Source of the DNA: an uncultured Bariatricus sp.
GTDB taxonomy: Bacteria > Bacillota > Clostridia > Lachnospirales > Lachnospiraceae
Direction: 5' to 3'
NCBI GenBank assembly: GCA_934320645.1
Contig: CAKRFP010000043.1
Span: 1 to 21,073 of the forward strand
DNA: 21,073 nt
In this document: positions 13,659 through 21,005 of the stretch, piece by piece
How the letters are laid out: the number at the start of each line of letters is the position of its first letter
How positions within the stretch are numbered: the stretch's first letter is position 1
Translations under genes and position numbers: made by a program
The notes under the pieces: generated by a model
What the model was told of the DNA's origin: nothing
Database searches by the model: none
What the model saw: the letters and a program-made list of their open reading frames with translations, nothing else

Positions 13659-15836
13659 ATGGCAATTAAAATTGCACTTGCCGGAAACCCGAACTGCGGT
13701 AAAACTACCATGTTTAACGCGCTCACAGGAGCCAACCAGTATGTTGGTAACTGGCCAGGGGTTACTGTAGAGAAAAAAGAGGGTAAATTAAAAAGTAAAA
13801 AGACAAAGGAAGAAGTTATCGTAACTGACCTTCCGGGTATCTATTCAATGTCTCCATATACACTGGAAGAGGTTGTCAGCCGTGACTATGTGCTGAAAGA
13901 AAATCCGGATGTGATCATTGATCTGGTGGATGCAACCAATATTGAACGTAACCTGTATCTGACAACTCAGCTGATCGAGACAGGTGTTCCGGTTGTTATT
14001 GCACTGAACATGGCAGATCTTCTTGCGAAGAGAGGAATCAAGATCGATGTGAAGAGACTTTCGATGTTACTTGACTGTCCGATCATCGAGACATCTGCGT
14101 TGAAAGGTGAGGGGCTTGACAAACTGATCGATGAAGCAGTAAAAGTTGCTAAGAAGTCAGAAATCGATCTTCCGAAAGATATCTTCTCAGCAGAGCTGGA
14201 AGGTGCTGTAGCAGAAGTTAAGAGCGTTCTTCCGGATTCTGTTTCAGAAGAGAAGAAGAGATGGTACGCTGTTAAATTTCTTGAGAACGACAGCAAGGTA
14301 GTAGAGAGCATGAAACTTTCCGGTGTGGCAGCCCAGACGGTAGAAGCACAGAGAAAAGCTCTTGAAAAGAAACATGACGATGATATGGAAAGCATTGTAA
14401 CAGACGAACGTTACAAATTCATCCAGAAGATTGTTTCAACAACTGTTCAGAAGGGAAAAGAAAAGCTTACAACTTCTGACAAGATCGACCGTATCGTTAC
14501 GAACCGGTTCCTCGGAATCCCGATCTTTATGCTGGTAATGTGGGCCGTATATTATGTTTCTGTAACAACAGTCGGTACCTTTGTAACAGACTGGACAAAT
14601 GATGTATTTGTAGTAGCAATTCAGGATGCAGCAACAAGCGCACTTTCAGCAATTGGTGCCGGTGACATGGTTATGGGACTTGTTGTTGATGGTATCATCG
14701 GTGGTCTTGGAGCAGTACTTGGTTTCGTACCACAGATGGCAATCCTGTTCCTCTTCCTGTCTATCCTTGAAGACTGCGGATACATGGTTCGTATCGCGTT
14801 CGTCATGGACCGTGTGTTCAGACATTTCGGACTTTCAGGAAAGAGCTTTATCCCGCTTCTGATTTCATCAGGCTGCGGTATTCCTGGAATCATGGCTTCT
14901 AAGACTATTGAACAGGACAATGACAGACGTCTTACAATTATGACAGCAACCTTTATCCCATGTGGAGCTAAACTTCCGGTTATCGCTCTGATGGGTGGTG
15001 TTATTTCCGGTGAAGTAGCAGGATATCAGGAAAGTTCATTTATCGCACCGCTTATGTATTTCATTGGAATTGTAGCAGTACTTGTGGCTGCGATCATCCT
15101 GAAGAAGACAAAACCGTTCTCAGGAAAACCTGCACCGTTTGTAATGGAACTTCCACAGTACCATATTCCACAGGCTAAGACAGTTCTCCTTCATGTATGG
15201 GAAAGACTGAAAGGCTTCATCATCAAAGCCGGAACAATCCTGTTCCTTGCCTGCGTAGTGATGTGGTTCCTTGGCGGATTCGGATTCGTAGACGGAAGCT
15301 TCGGTATGGTAGAAGACAGTGCAGACAGCCTTATGGCAATGATCGGTGGCGTGATCGCACCGCTCTTTGCACCACTTGGATTTGGCGAATGGCAGCCGGT
15401 AGCAGCTTCTATCTCCGGATTTACAGCAAAAGAAGCAATCGTTTCAACAATGGGTGTACTTGCTAACGTATCTGGTGATACTGAAGATGCAGTGAACGTA
15501 GCAGCTGGTGTTGCATCTTGGTTCCCAAGCTCAATTGCAGCATTTACATTCCTGATGTTCAACCTTCTGGATTCTCCTTGTCTTGCAGCAATCGCTACAA
15601 TGGCACAGCAGATGCAGTCCAGAAAATGGTTCTGGTTCGCAATCCTCTTCCAGAACATCTTCGCTTACATCGTATGCCTCTGTGTATATCAGATCGGTTC
15701 ATTCGTAACAGGCGGAGCATTCGGAGTTGGTACAGCAGTAGGATTTATCCTTCTTATCGGAATCCTCTTCATGCTGTTCAGACCAGATCCGTATAAAAAC
15801 CAGAAAGTTTATTCAAAACGTTCTGTAAACGCATAA
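13659..15836 (+). CDS. feoB: Ferrous iron transporter FeoB
   Basis: This 725-residue inner-membrane protein imports Fe(II). The N-terminal G domain shows GNPNCGKT (9-16, G1), DLPG (57-60, G3), NMAD (117-120, G4) and SALKG (146-150, G5). A helical spacer of about 100 residues leads to the two-Gate membrane domain, with C406 in SSGCGIPGIM and C435 in FIPCGAKLPV lining the presumed pore. It ends in a hydrophobic helix and a basic tail. AAGGAGG lies 9 bases before the ATG. Full-length and intact. Expression should follow the DtxR-like operator upstream of feoA. Confidence 0.98.
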   Translation: MAIKIALAGNPNCGKTTMFNALTGANQYVGNWPGVTVEKKEGKLKSKKTKEEVIVTDLPGIYSMSPYTLEEVVSRDYVLKENPDVIIDLVDATNIERNLYLTTQLIETGVPVVIALNMADLLAKRGIKIDVKRLSMLLDCPIIETSALKGEGLDKLIDEAVKVAKKSEIDLPKDIFSAELEGAVAEVKSVLPDSVSEEKKRWYAVKFLENDSKVVESMKLSGVAAQTVEAQRKALEKKHDDDMESIVTDERYKFIQKIVSTTVQKGKEKLTTSDKIDRIVTNRFLGIPIFMLVMWAVYYVSVTTVGTFVTDWTNDVFVVAIQDAATSALSAIGAGDMVMGLVVDGIIGGLGAVLGFVPQMAILFLFLSILEDCGYMVRIAFVMDRVFRHFGLSGKSFIPLLISSGCGIPGIMASKTIEQDNDRRLTIMTATFIPCGAKLPVIALMGGVISGEVAGYQESSFIAPLMYFIGIVAVLVAAIILKKTKPFSGKPAPFVMELPQYHIPQAKTVLLHVWERLKGFIIKAGTILFLACVVMWFLGGFGFVDGSFGMVEDSADSLMAMIGGVIAPLFAPLGFGEWQPVAASISGFTAKEAIVSTMGVLANVSGDTEDAVNVAAGVASWFPSSIAAFTFLMFNLLDSPCLAAIATMAQQMQSRKWFWFAILFQNIFAYIVCLCVYQIGSFVTGGAFGVGTAVGFILLIGILFMLFRPDPYKNQKVYSKRSVNA

Positions 15837-15857
15837 GATTTATAAGAACTTTAAGGC

Positions 15858-15891
15858 GGAAGCCGGATGCAGAAGCCTGTGTCCGGCTTCC
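15858..15891 (+). other. Strong hairpin without T tract after feoB
   Basis: GGAAGCCGGATGCAG pairs with CTGTGTCCGGCTTCC over 15 positions, with two wobbles and a 4-base loop (AAGC). No T run follows, so it is not a standard terminator; it may set the ratio of feoB to the genes behind it by blocking RNA decay or slowing transcription. Confidence 0.6.
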
Positions 15892-15920
15892 AGTGTAAAA
15901 GAAAGAACAGGTGAAGGTTT

Positions 15921-16094
15921 ATGATCGCTAATATTGTGATACTCGCACTGATTGCAGGATATTGTATTTTCCTGATCCGTAAAGGATATAAAAACCATAA
16001 AGAAGGGAAACCTGTCGGATGCGCGGGCTGTAGCGGAAATTGCAGTTCCTGCAGCGGATGCAGCAGTAAGACCGCACCGAAGAAGAAAGACTGA
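15921..16094 (+). CDS. FeoB-associated Cys-rich membrane protein
   Basis: This 57-residue protein has one N-terminal membrane helix (about residues 3-19) and a Cys-rich tail, CAGCSGNCSSCSGC (C34, C37, C41, C44, C47), then basic residues. It matches the small FeoB-associated Cys-rich membrane proteins (sometimes called FeoC-like, though unrelated to E. coli FeoC), thought to help metal handling at FeoB. GGTG lies just upstream of the ATG. It lies 84 bases after feoB and 14 before the next small gene. Confidence 0.9.
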   Translation: MIANIVILALIAGYCIFLIRKGYKNHKEGKPVGCAGCSGNCSSCSGCSSKTAPKKKD

Positions 16095-16108
16095 AAGGCG
16101 GGAAGAAT

Positions 16109-16240
16109 ATGGGAAATTCATCAGGCTCTATGTTCTATGCTTTCGGTGCAATCCTGATCATTTATCTCGTAGGAGTCAGTATTTATCAATTGGTCTTGTG
16201 GATAAAGAAATGGCGTGAACGCCGGAAGGATGAGGAATAA
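16109..16240 (+). CDS. Small single-pass membrane protein in the feo operon
   Basis: This 43-residue ORF (MGNSSGSMFYAFGAILIIYL...) has one hydrophobic helix, about residues 8-30, and a basic C-terminal tail (KKWRERRKDEE). GGCGGGAAG upstream serves as ribosome site. It lies 14 bases after the Cys-rich gene and ends one base before the next start, so the tight packing argues that it is real. No family recognised; a role in the Feo membrane complex is inferred only from position. Confidence 0.65.
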   Translation: MGNSSGSMFYAFGAILIIYLVGVSIYQLVLWIKKWRERRKDEE

Positions 16241-16241
16241 C

Positions 16242-16610
16242 ATGGTTGATGCAATTATTATTCTGATCGTGATCGTACTTCTTATTTTTGCATTAAAGGG
16301 TACGCTGAAACATTTTAAAGGGGAAAGTCCTTGCTGTGGTGGCGGATCTGGAACGATCGTGACAGATATTGAAGATAAGGTGCTGGGTAACCCGGCAATC
16401 GGTAAAAAGACAGTGAAGATTTCCGGTATGCATTGTGAGCATTGTGTAAAAAGTGTAACGGAAGCAATCAACAAAATCGAAGGTGCATCTGCAAAGGTGA
16501 ATCTCAAAAAAGAAGAAGCAGTTGTAAGCTATGACAGAGAAATCGATGATGATGATCTGAAAAAAGCTGTCGAGGAAGCAGGATTTAAGGTAGTTGATAT
16601 CAGAGCCTAA
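16242..16610 (+). CDS. Membrane-anchored HMA metallochaperone-like protein
   Basis: This 122-residue protein has an N-terminal membrane helix (3-19), a linker with C31-C32 followed by Gly/Ser, and a C-terminal HMA domain with GMHCEHC (C65, C68) and the usual beta-alpha-beta-beta-alpha-beta length. HMA CxxC sites usually carry Cu(I) or other soft metals, so its place in an iron operon is odd. ATG 16242 is chosen because the longer reading from 16215 overlaps the previous gene and lacks a site. It could deliver or strip metal next to FeoB or the later ATPase; that is speculation. Confidence 0.8.
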   Translation: MVDAIIILIVIVLLIFALKGTLKHFKGESPCCGGGSGTIVTDIEDKVLGNPAIGKKTVKISGMHCEHCVKSVTEAINKIEGASAKVNLKKEEAVVSYDREIDDDDLKKAVEEAGFKVVDIRA

Positions 16611-16637
16611 CAGGTGACAGCATGGAAAGGGGCTATC

Positions 16638-17030
16638 ATGGACGCGAAAGAAAGAATAATCGAGCAGCTGAAAAGAAGTGGCTGCAGGGTTACGAAGCAG
16701 CGGCTCATGCTGATCGATGTTATTTTGGAAGGAAAATGTAATTGCTGCAAGGAAATTTATTATCAGGCGTCTCTGAAGGATCCGAGTATCGGACCGGCGA
16801 CGGTATACCGTATGGTCAATACGCTGGAGCAGATCGGAGCGATCAGCCGCAAGAATATGTACCGTATTTCGGATAAGGGCTGCAAAATGGAATACATGAT
16901 CGAGCTGGAGGACGGAACAGTTCTTGATCTTCCGGAGGATAAATGGACGGCAGTGATCAAATCTGGGCTGGATGTCTGTGGATTTTCAGGCGGACAGAAT
17001 GTAAGAAACATCACACTTAAAGAAGCATAA
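16638..17030 (+). CDS. Atypical Fur-family transcriptional regulator
   Basis: This 130-residue protein has a Fur-type winged helix (CRVTKQRLMLIDVIL; GPATVYRMVNTLEQIGAI). The C-terminal half is short and lacks the HHDH cluster and C-terminal CxxC sites of classical Fur/Zur/PerR. In their place are CNCC (C34, C36, C37) in the DNA-binding half and isolated C82 and C114. Metal sensing, if any, must differ. Last gene of the tight group, 27 bases after the HMA gene. GAAAGGGG about 6 bases before ATG 16638 supports that start over ATG 16614. It may sense iron or redox state for this operon. Confidence 0.8.
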   Translation: MDAKERIIEQLKRSGCRVTKQRLMLIDVILEGKCNCCKEIYYQASLKDPSIGPATVYRMVNTLEQIGAISRKNMYRISDKGCKMEYMIELEDGTVLDLPEDKWTAVIKSGLDVCGFSGGQNVRNITLKEA

Positions 17031-17336
17031 CATTGCAAAAAAACGTTCCGGAACGGAACGGTTCGGATATGGAGGCAGGTACCGTGGTTGTATCTGTCTC
17101 TTTTAGATACCGGAGAATGAGTTTCCTCTATATAAATATGGATATAGGTAACTGTGGAAAGTTGTGTAAAAATTAAGATGAAAATAGCAAATTTGTGGCA
17201 GATATGGTGGAAAAAAGTTTGACAAAACTGATTTTGCATAAAAGTGAGAAAATTTATCAGAAGCAAAAAAAGACTGGTAATTTACAGATTCGTGTCATAT
17301 AATAGGCGTTAATGAAAAAACAGGAGGTACATAGGT
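17031..17336. other. Intergenic region before the fez-like pair
   Basis: No gene is seen in 306 bases. CGTTCCG (17044-17050) and CGGAACG (17054-17060) form a hairpin with a 3-base loop; GTATC (17090-17094) and GATAC (about 17105) could form another. A TATAAT at 17298-17303 with a weak TGGTAA (17275-17280) is a candidate promoter. No clear Fur or DtxR box was found. Confidence 0.5.
17275..17303 (+). promoter_or_regulatory. Candidate promoter of the fez-like pair
   Basis: TATAAT (17298-17303) is perfect, TGGTAA (17275-17280) is a weak -35 at 17-base spacing. It lies 34 bases before the ATG at 17337. Confidence 0.45.
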
Positions 17337-17657
17337 ATGTTTGATATTACTAAAGTAAATTGGAAAAAGGTTGGAATTTTTGCATCAGGAGTTCTTTTTG
17401 GAACAGCCGGAATCAAAGCACTTTCAAGCAAGGATGCTAAGAACGTGTACACAAATTGCACAGCAGCAGTTCTTCGCGCAAAAGACTGTGTTATGAAAAC
17501 AGCTACAAATATCCAGGAAAATGCAGAGGATATTTACGCTGAAGCTAAGAGCATCAACGAAGAAAGAGCTGCTGAAATGGAAGAATTTTCTGATGCAGAT
17601 ACAGCAGCAGAGGCTGAAGAAGCTGAAAATACAGAGTTTAATGAAGTAACAGAGTAA
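17337..17657 (+). CDS. Small glycine-zipper protein, DUF6110-like; candidate FezA-like protein
   Basis: This 106-residue protein has a hydrophobic segment with G18xxxG22 spacing (KVGIFASGVLFGTAGIKALS, 11-30), a Cys-containing helix (C41, C51) and a highly acidic Glu/Ala tail. It resembles DUF6110 proteins, which I recall next to heavy-metal ATPases in Clostridia. Ferrosome clusters are described as encoding a small hydrophobic protein (FezA) beside the ATPase FezB; the arrangement fits but no alignment was made. AGGAGG lies 9 bases before the ATG. The ATPase gene starts 14 bases after the stop. Confidence 0.7.
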   Translation: MFDITKVNWKKVGIFASGVLFGTAGIKALSSKDAKNVYTNCTAAVLRAKDCVMKTATNIQENAEDIYAEAKSINEERAAEMEEFSDADTAAEAEEAENTEFNEVTE

Positions 17658-17671
17658 GAGGCGCACTGAAC

Positions 17672-19744
17672 GTGAAGTTTATAATTAAACATGAGATGAA
17701 AGGCCGGATGAGAGTCCGGCTTTCTCAAAAAAGAATGACATATGAACAGGCTGATATATTACAGTATTATCTGCTCTGCAATGAATCAGTCAAACTGGCA
17801 AAGGTATATGACAGAACCTGTGATGCAGTCATTAATTATACCGGCGACAGAGAAGATGTAATCCGTCTTCTGCAGGAATTTCACTATCAGACAGTGGAAG
17901 TTCCGGCAGACGTACTTGCAACTTCCGGTCGTGAAGTGAATGCGCAGTATCAGGAAAAGCTGTTCAATAAAGTAGTATTTCATTATGCAAGAAAATGGTT
18001 CCTTCCGTATCCACTGAATGCATGCTATACATCAGTCATGTCACTGAAGTATATCTGGAAGGGAATCAAATGTTTGTGGGCACACAAGGTTGAGGTTCCG
18101 GTGCTGGATGCGACTGCAATCGGTGTATCCGTTGCGCGTGGGGATTTCAGTACGGCCGGATCCGTTATGTTCCTGCTTGGAATCGGTGAGATTCTGGAAG
18201 AGTGGACACATAAGAAATCTGTAGATGACCTGGCAAGAACCATGTCTCTGAATGTAAGTAAGGTATGGCTGAAGACAGAAGACCAGGAAGTTCTGGTTCC
18301 TGCATCCAAGATAAAAGCGGGAGACCGGATTGTGATCCGTATGGGAACTGTGATTCCGTTTGACGGCGATATCGTGGATGGTGAAGCGATGATCAATCAG
18401 GCGTCTCTTACCGGAGAATCAGTGTCTGTCCGCAAGACGGTTGGAAGCTATGCATATGCAGGAACCGTGGTTGAAGAAGGTGAGATCACAGTCGGAGTCA
18501 AACAGGTAAGCGGAAACAGTCGCTTCGATAAGATCGTTACGATGATTGAAGAATCTGAGAAGTTAAAATCAGGAGTAGAAAGCAAGGCAGAGCATCTTGC
18601 TGACAAACTTGTACCGTACTCACTTGGTGGAACAGCCATTACCTATCTGCTGACGAGAAATGTCACCAAGGCTCTTTCTATCCTGATGGTAGATTTTTCG
18701 TGTGCGCTTAAGCTTTCAATGCCGATTTCGGTGCTGTCTGCAATCCGTGAAGCAAACCTTTACAATATTACCGTAAAGGGCGGAAAGTATCTGGAAGCCG
18801 TGGCAGAGGCAGATACGATCGTATTTGACAAGACTGGTACACTTACAAAAGCAACACCTACCGTGGTGGATGTGGTTTCCTTTGATGGAAGAACACCGGA
18901 TGAACTGCTCCGTATTGCAGCGTGTCTGGAAGAACATTTCCCGCATTCTATGGCAAAAGCAGTAGTAAATGCAGCAAAAGAGAAAAATCTGGATCATGAG
19001 GAAATGCATTCTAAGGTAGAGTATGTGGTTGCACATGGCATTTCTACAACGATTGATGATAAAAATGTAATTATCGGAAGCTCTCATTTTGTATTTGAAG
19101 ATGAAAAATGTACAATTCCGGAAGGAAAACAGGAGTTATTTGACAGTCTTCCGGAAGAATATTCACATCTGTATCTTGCAATCGAGAATCAGCTTGCAGG
19201 AGTGATCTGTATTGAAGATCCATTGAGAGAAGAGGCGAAGACAGTAGTTGCCGAGCTCAAGAAAACAGGATTTGGAAAGATTGTTATGATGACAGGTGAC
19301 AGCGACCGTACAGCTTCGGCGATCGCAAAGCGTGTCGGCGTGGATGAATATTATTCAGAAGTACTGCCGGAAGATAAGGCTGCATTTGTAGAAAAGGAAA
19401 AAGCGGCCGGAAGAAAAGTTATTATGATCGGTGATGGTATCAATGATTCGCCGGCACTTTCTGCGGCAGATGTAGGAATTGCGATCAGCAATGGCGCAGA
19501 GATTGCGCGTGAGATTGCAGATATTACGGTAGGCGCAGATGATCTTGGACAGATTGTGACCTTAAGACGTCTCAGCAATAGGCTGATGAAGAGGATTCAA
19601 AGTAATTACCGCTTTATTGTGGGATTCAATTCCGGTCTGATCGTACTTGGAGTAACCGGTGTGATCCAGCCGACGACATCAGCACTTTTGCACAATACTT
19701 CAACTCTGGCAATTGGGCTGAAGAGTATGAAGAATCTTCTGTAA
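17672..19744 (+). CDS. P1B-type metal ATPase, candidate ferrosome FezB (P1B-6)
   Basis: This 690-residue P-type ATPase keeps TGES (247-250), the phosphorylated D386 in DKTGT, and GDGINDSP (587-594). Instead of an N-terminal HMA domain it starts with an Arg-rich segment, KGRMRVRL (10-17). Instead of the CPC membrane motif it has DFSCALKLSMP (341-351), with a single C344 and a lysine. The usual SEHPLA is HFPHSMA. These features match the described P1B-6/FezB ATPases that load iron into ferrosome organelles in Desulfovibrio and Clostridioides. The start is GTG 17672, with AAGAGG 10 bases upstream, which keeps the Arg-rich N-terminus. Iron as substrate is supported by context but not proven. Confidence 0.8.
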   Translation: MKFIIKHEMKGRMRVRLSQKRMTYEQADILQYYLLCNESVKLAKVYDRTCDAVINYTGDREDVIRLLQEFHYQTVEVPADVLATSGREVNAQYQEKLFNKVVFHYARKWFLPYPLNACYTSVMSLKYIWKGIKCLWAHKVEVPVLDATAIGVSVARGDFSTAGSVMFLLGIGEILEEWTHKKSVDDLARTMSLNVSKVWLKTEDQEVLVPASKIKAGDRIVIRMGTVIPFDGDIVDGEAMINQASLTGESVSVRKTVGSYAYAGTVVEEGEITVGVKQVSGNSRFDKIVTMIEESEKLKSGVESKAEHLADKLVPYSLGGTAITYLLTRNVTKALSILMVDFSCALKLSMPISVLSAIREANLYNITVKGGKYLEAVAEADTIVFDKTGTLTKATPTVVDVVSFDGRTPDELLRIAACLEEHFPHSMAKAVVNAAKEKNLDHEEMHSKVEYVVAHGISTTIDDKNVIIGSSHFVFEDEKCTIPEGKQELFDSLPEEYSHLYLAIENQLAGVICIEDPLREEAKTVVAELKKTGFGKIVMMTGDSDRTASAIAKRVGVDEYYSEVLPEDKAAFVEKEKAAGRKVIMIGDGINDSPALSAADVGIAISNGAEIAREIADITVGADDLGQIVTLRRLSNRLMKRIQSNYRFIVGFNSGLIVLGVTGVIQPTTSALLHNTSTLAIGLKSMKNLL

Positions 19745-19775
19745 GGCAGAACAATTTAATGATAGCTCTAAACGC

Positions 19776-19858
19776 GGGGTGTGATTCTCTGAATCATGCC
19801 CCATTGCTGGATTAAGAGGCAAAATAGCATTACTGGTCACAGGTACTGTGAACAGTAA
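19776..19858 (+). other. Two hairpins downstream of the ATPase gene
   Basis: GGGGTGTGATTC (19776-19787) pairs with GAATCATGCCCC (19791-19802), with two wobbles. TTACTGGTCACAG (19830-19842) pairs with CTGTGAACAGTAA (19846-19858), with one mismatch. Neither has a T tract; they may protect the mRNA 3' end or form an element of their own. Confidence 0.55.
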
Positions 19859-19890
19859 CAAAATAGCAGATAGTATCCAAAAGGATAAGA

Positions 19891-19919
19891 TTGACAAATG
19901 AAGGGATAATCCATACAAT
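19891..19919 (+). promoter_or_regulatory. lgt promoter
   Basis: TTGACA (19891-19896), 17 bases, TACAAT (19914-19919); 36 bases before the lgt start. Confidence 0.75.
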
Positions 19920-19955
19920 GATAAATAGATTGATAAAAGGGAGGAATAAAAAAGC

Positions 19956-20714
19956 GTGAAAATTGATCTGTTTTCAATAGGAAAGTTTACGATACATGGA
20001 TATGGACTGATGATCGCAATCGGTATCCTTTGCTGTGTGACAATGGCTTCTTATCGGGCAAAAAAGAATGGCCTGGATCAGGAAGCAATTGTGGATATCG
20101 GAATTTACGGTGTGATTGGTGGTTTTGTAGGTGCAAAAATTCTATATGTGATCGTGGAGTTCAAGACGTTTATCAAGGATCCGAAGTCGGTACTTGGTTC
20201 AGAAGGATTTGTCGTATATGGTGGAATTATTGCCGGTTTTCTGACAGCGATTGTATATTGCAGAATTAAAAAGCTTTATTTTCTGGAATATTTTGATCTC
20301 GCTGTGGCAAGTATTTCGATGGCACAGGGATTTGGAAGAATCGGATGTTTTCTTGCAGGATGCTGCTATGGAAGGGAGACAACCTCCAGATTTGGTGTGG
20401 TCTTCCCGGAAGGCGGGCTTGCTCCGGCAGGTGTTAAACTGATTCCTACACAGCTTATATCGTCGACAGGTGATTTCCTGATCATGATCGTGTTACTTCT
20501 ATATTATAAGAAGAATAAAAAAGACGGTACACCGGGAAGCGTAGGTTTTCTGTATATGCTGCTGTATGGCGTGGGAAGATTCCTTGTTGAGTTTTTAAGA
20601 AATGATGACAGAGGGGGAGCCGGAATGTTCTCAACCTCCCAGTGGATCTCTATGGTGATCGTAGCAGGTGGAATTGTATTGTATCTGATAAATAAAAAAA
20701 GGCATAAAAGGTAA
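19956..20714 (+). CDS. lgt: Prolipoprotein diacylglyceryl transferase Lgt
   Basis: Lgt attaches diacylglycerol from phosphatidylglycerol to the lipobox cysteine of lipoproteins in the membrane. The 252-residue protein has several membrane helices, the HGYG motif near residue 14, and the signature GRIGCFLAGCCYG around residue 126. GTG 19956 starts the frame, with GGGAGG about 11 bases upstream. Length is normal. The 3' end is notable: the last codons and stop (20712-20714) lie inside the first copy of the tandem repeat, so the repeat reaches into the coding sequence. Confidence 0.95.
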   Translation: MKIDLFSIGKFTIHGYGLMIAIGILCCVTMASYRAKKNGLDQEAIVDIGIYGVIGGFVGAKILYVIVEFKTFIKDPKSVLGSEGFVVYGGIIAGFLTAIVYCRIKKLYFLEYFDLAVASISMAQGFGRIGCFLAGCCYGRETTSRFGVVFPEGGLAPAGVKLIPTQLISSTGDFLIMIVLLLYYKKNKKDGTPGSVGFLYMLLYGVGRFLVEFLRNDDRGGAGMFSTSQWISMVIVAGGIVLYLINKKRHKR

Positions 20715-20824
20715 GGAAGCGGAAGATGGGGCTAGGTTCGTCCGGTGGACGAATGCCCTGCGCCGACCGTAGCGGAGCGAAGACCTGAACCATGGGTTTA
20801 GCTGTGCGTTGGTATAAAAAAGAA
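20706..20824. repeat. Structured tandem repeat, copy 1
   Basis: Begins AAAAGGTAAGGAAGCGG and shares long identical blocks with copy 2, offset 145 bases. Contains TTCGTCC (20737-20743), GGT, GGACGAA (20747-20753) as a hairpin, and CTGAACC, ATG, GGTTTAG as a second. It includes GCGGAAGATGGG (20719-20730), identical to the tRNA-Leu 3' end on the same strand. No gene. Confidence 0.85.
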
Positions 20825-20850
20825 TTTCTAACAAAAACGGAGAGTTTGAA

Positions 20851-20973
20851 AAAAGGTAAGGAAGCGGAAGATGGGGCGCAACTCGTCCGGTGGACGAGTG
20901 TTCTGCGCCGACCGTAGCGGAGCGAAGACCTGAACCATGGGTTCAGGTCACGCTTCGGTACTATAAAAAAGAA
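20851..20973. repeat. Structured tandem repeat, copy 2
   Basis: Second copy. ACTCGTCC (20881-20888) pairs with GGACGAGT (20892-20899), and GGCGCA (20875-20880) with TGCGCC (20904-20909) extends it. GACCTGAACC (20927-20936) pairs perfectly with GGTTCAGGTC (20940-20949). The pair T-A in copy 1's first stem is C-G here, a compensatory change. GCGGAAGATGGG recurs at 20864-20875. Confidence 0.85.
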
Positions 20974-21002
20974 CCTCTGATAAAATCAGAGATTCTTTTT
21001 TA
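20965..21002. terminator. Bidirectional terminator between repeats and tRNA
   Basis: CTCTGAT, AAA, ATCAGAG with flanking GAA/TTC (one mismatch) and A/T runs on both sides. On the minus strand it is the terminator of the tRNA transcript. Confidence 0.8.
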
Positions 21003-21005
21003 TAA

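Noticed and set aside
15191..15658. Long minus-strand open frame inside feoB
   Set aside because: Antisense shadow of a conserved transporter.
17219..17224. TTGACA as a -35 box for the fez-like pair
   Set aside because: No acceptable -10 lies 15-19 bases downstream; the TATAAT at 17298 is too far away.
20631..20834. Minus-strand open frame across the lgt end
   Set aside because: Runs through the repeat and antisense to lgt; no start signals.
20706..20973. CRISPR array
   Set aside because: Only two units, repeat much longer than a CRISPR repeat, no spacers of uniform length and no cas genes.
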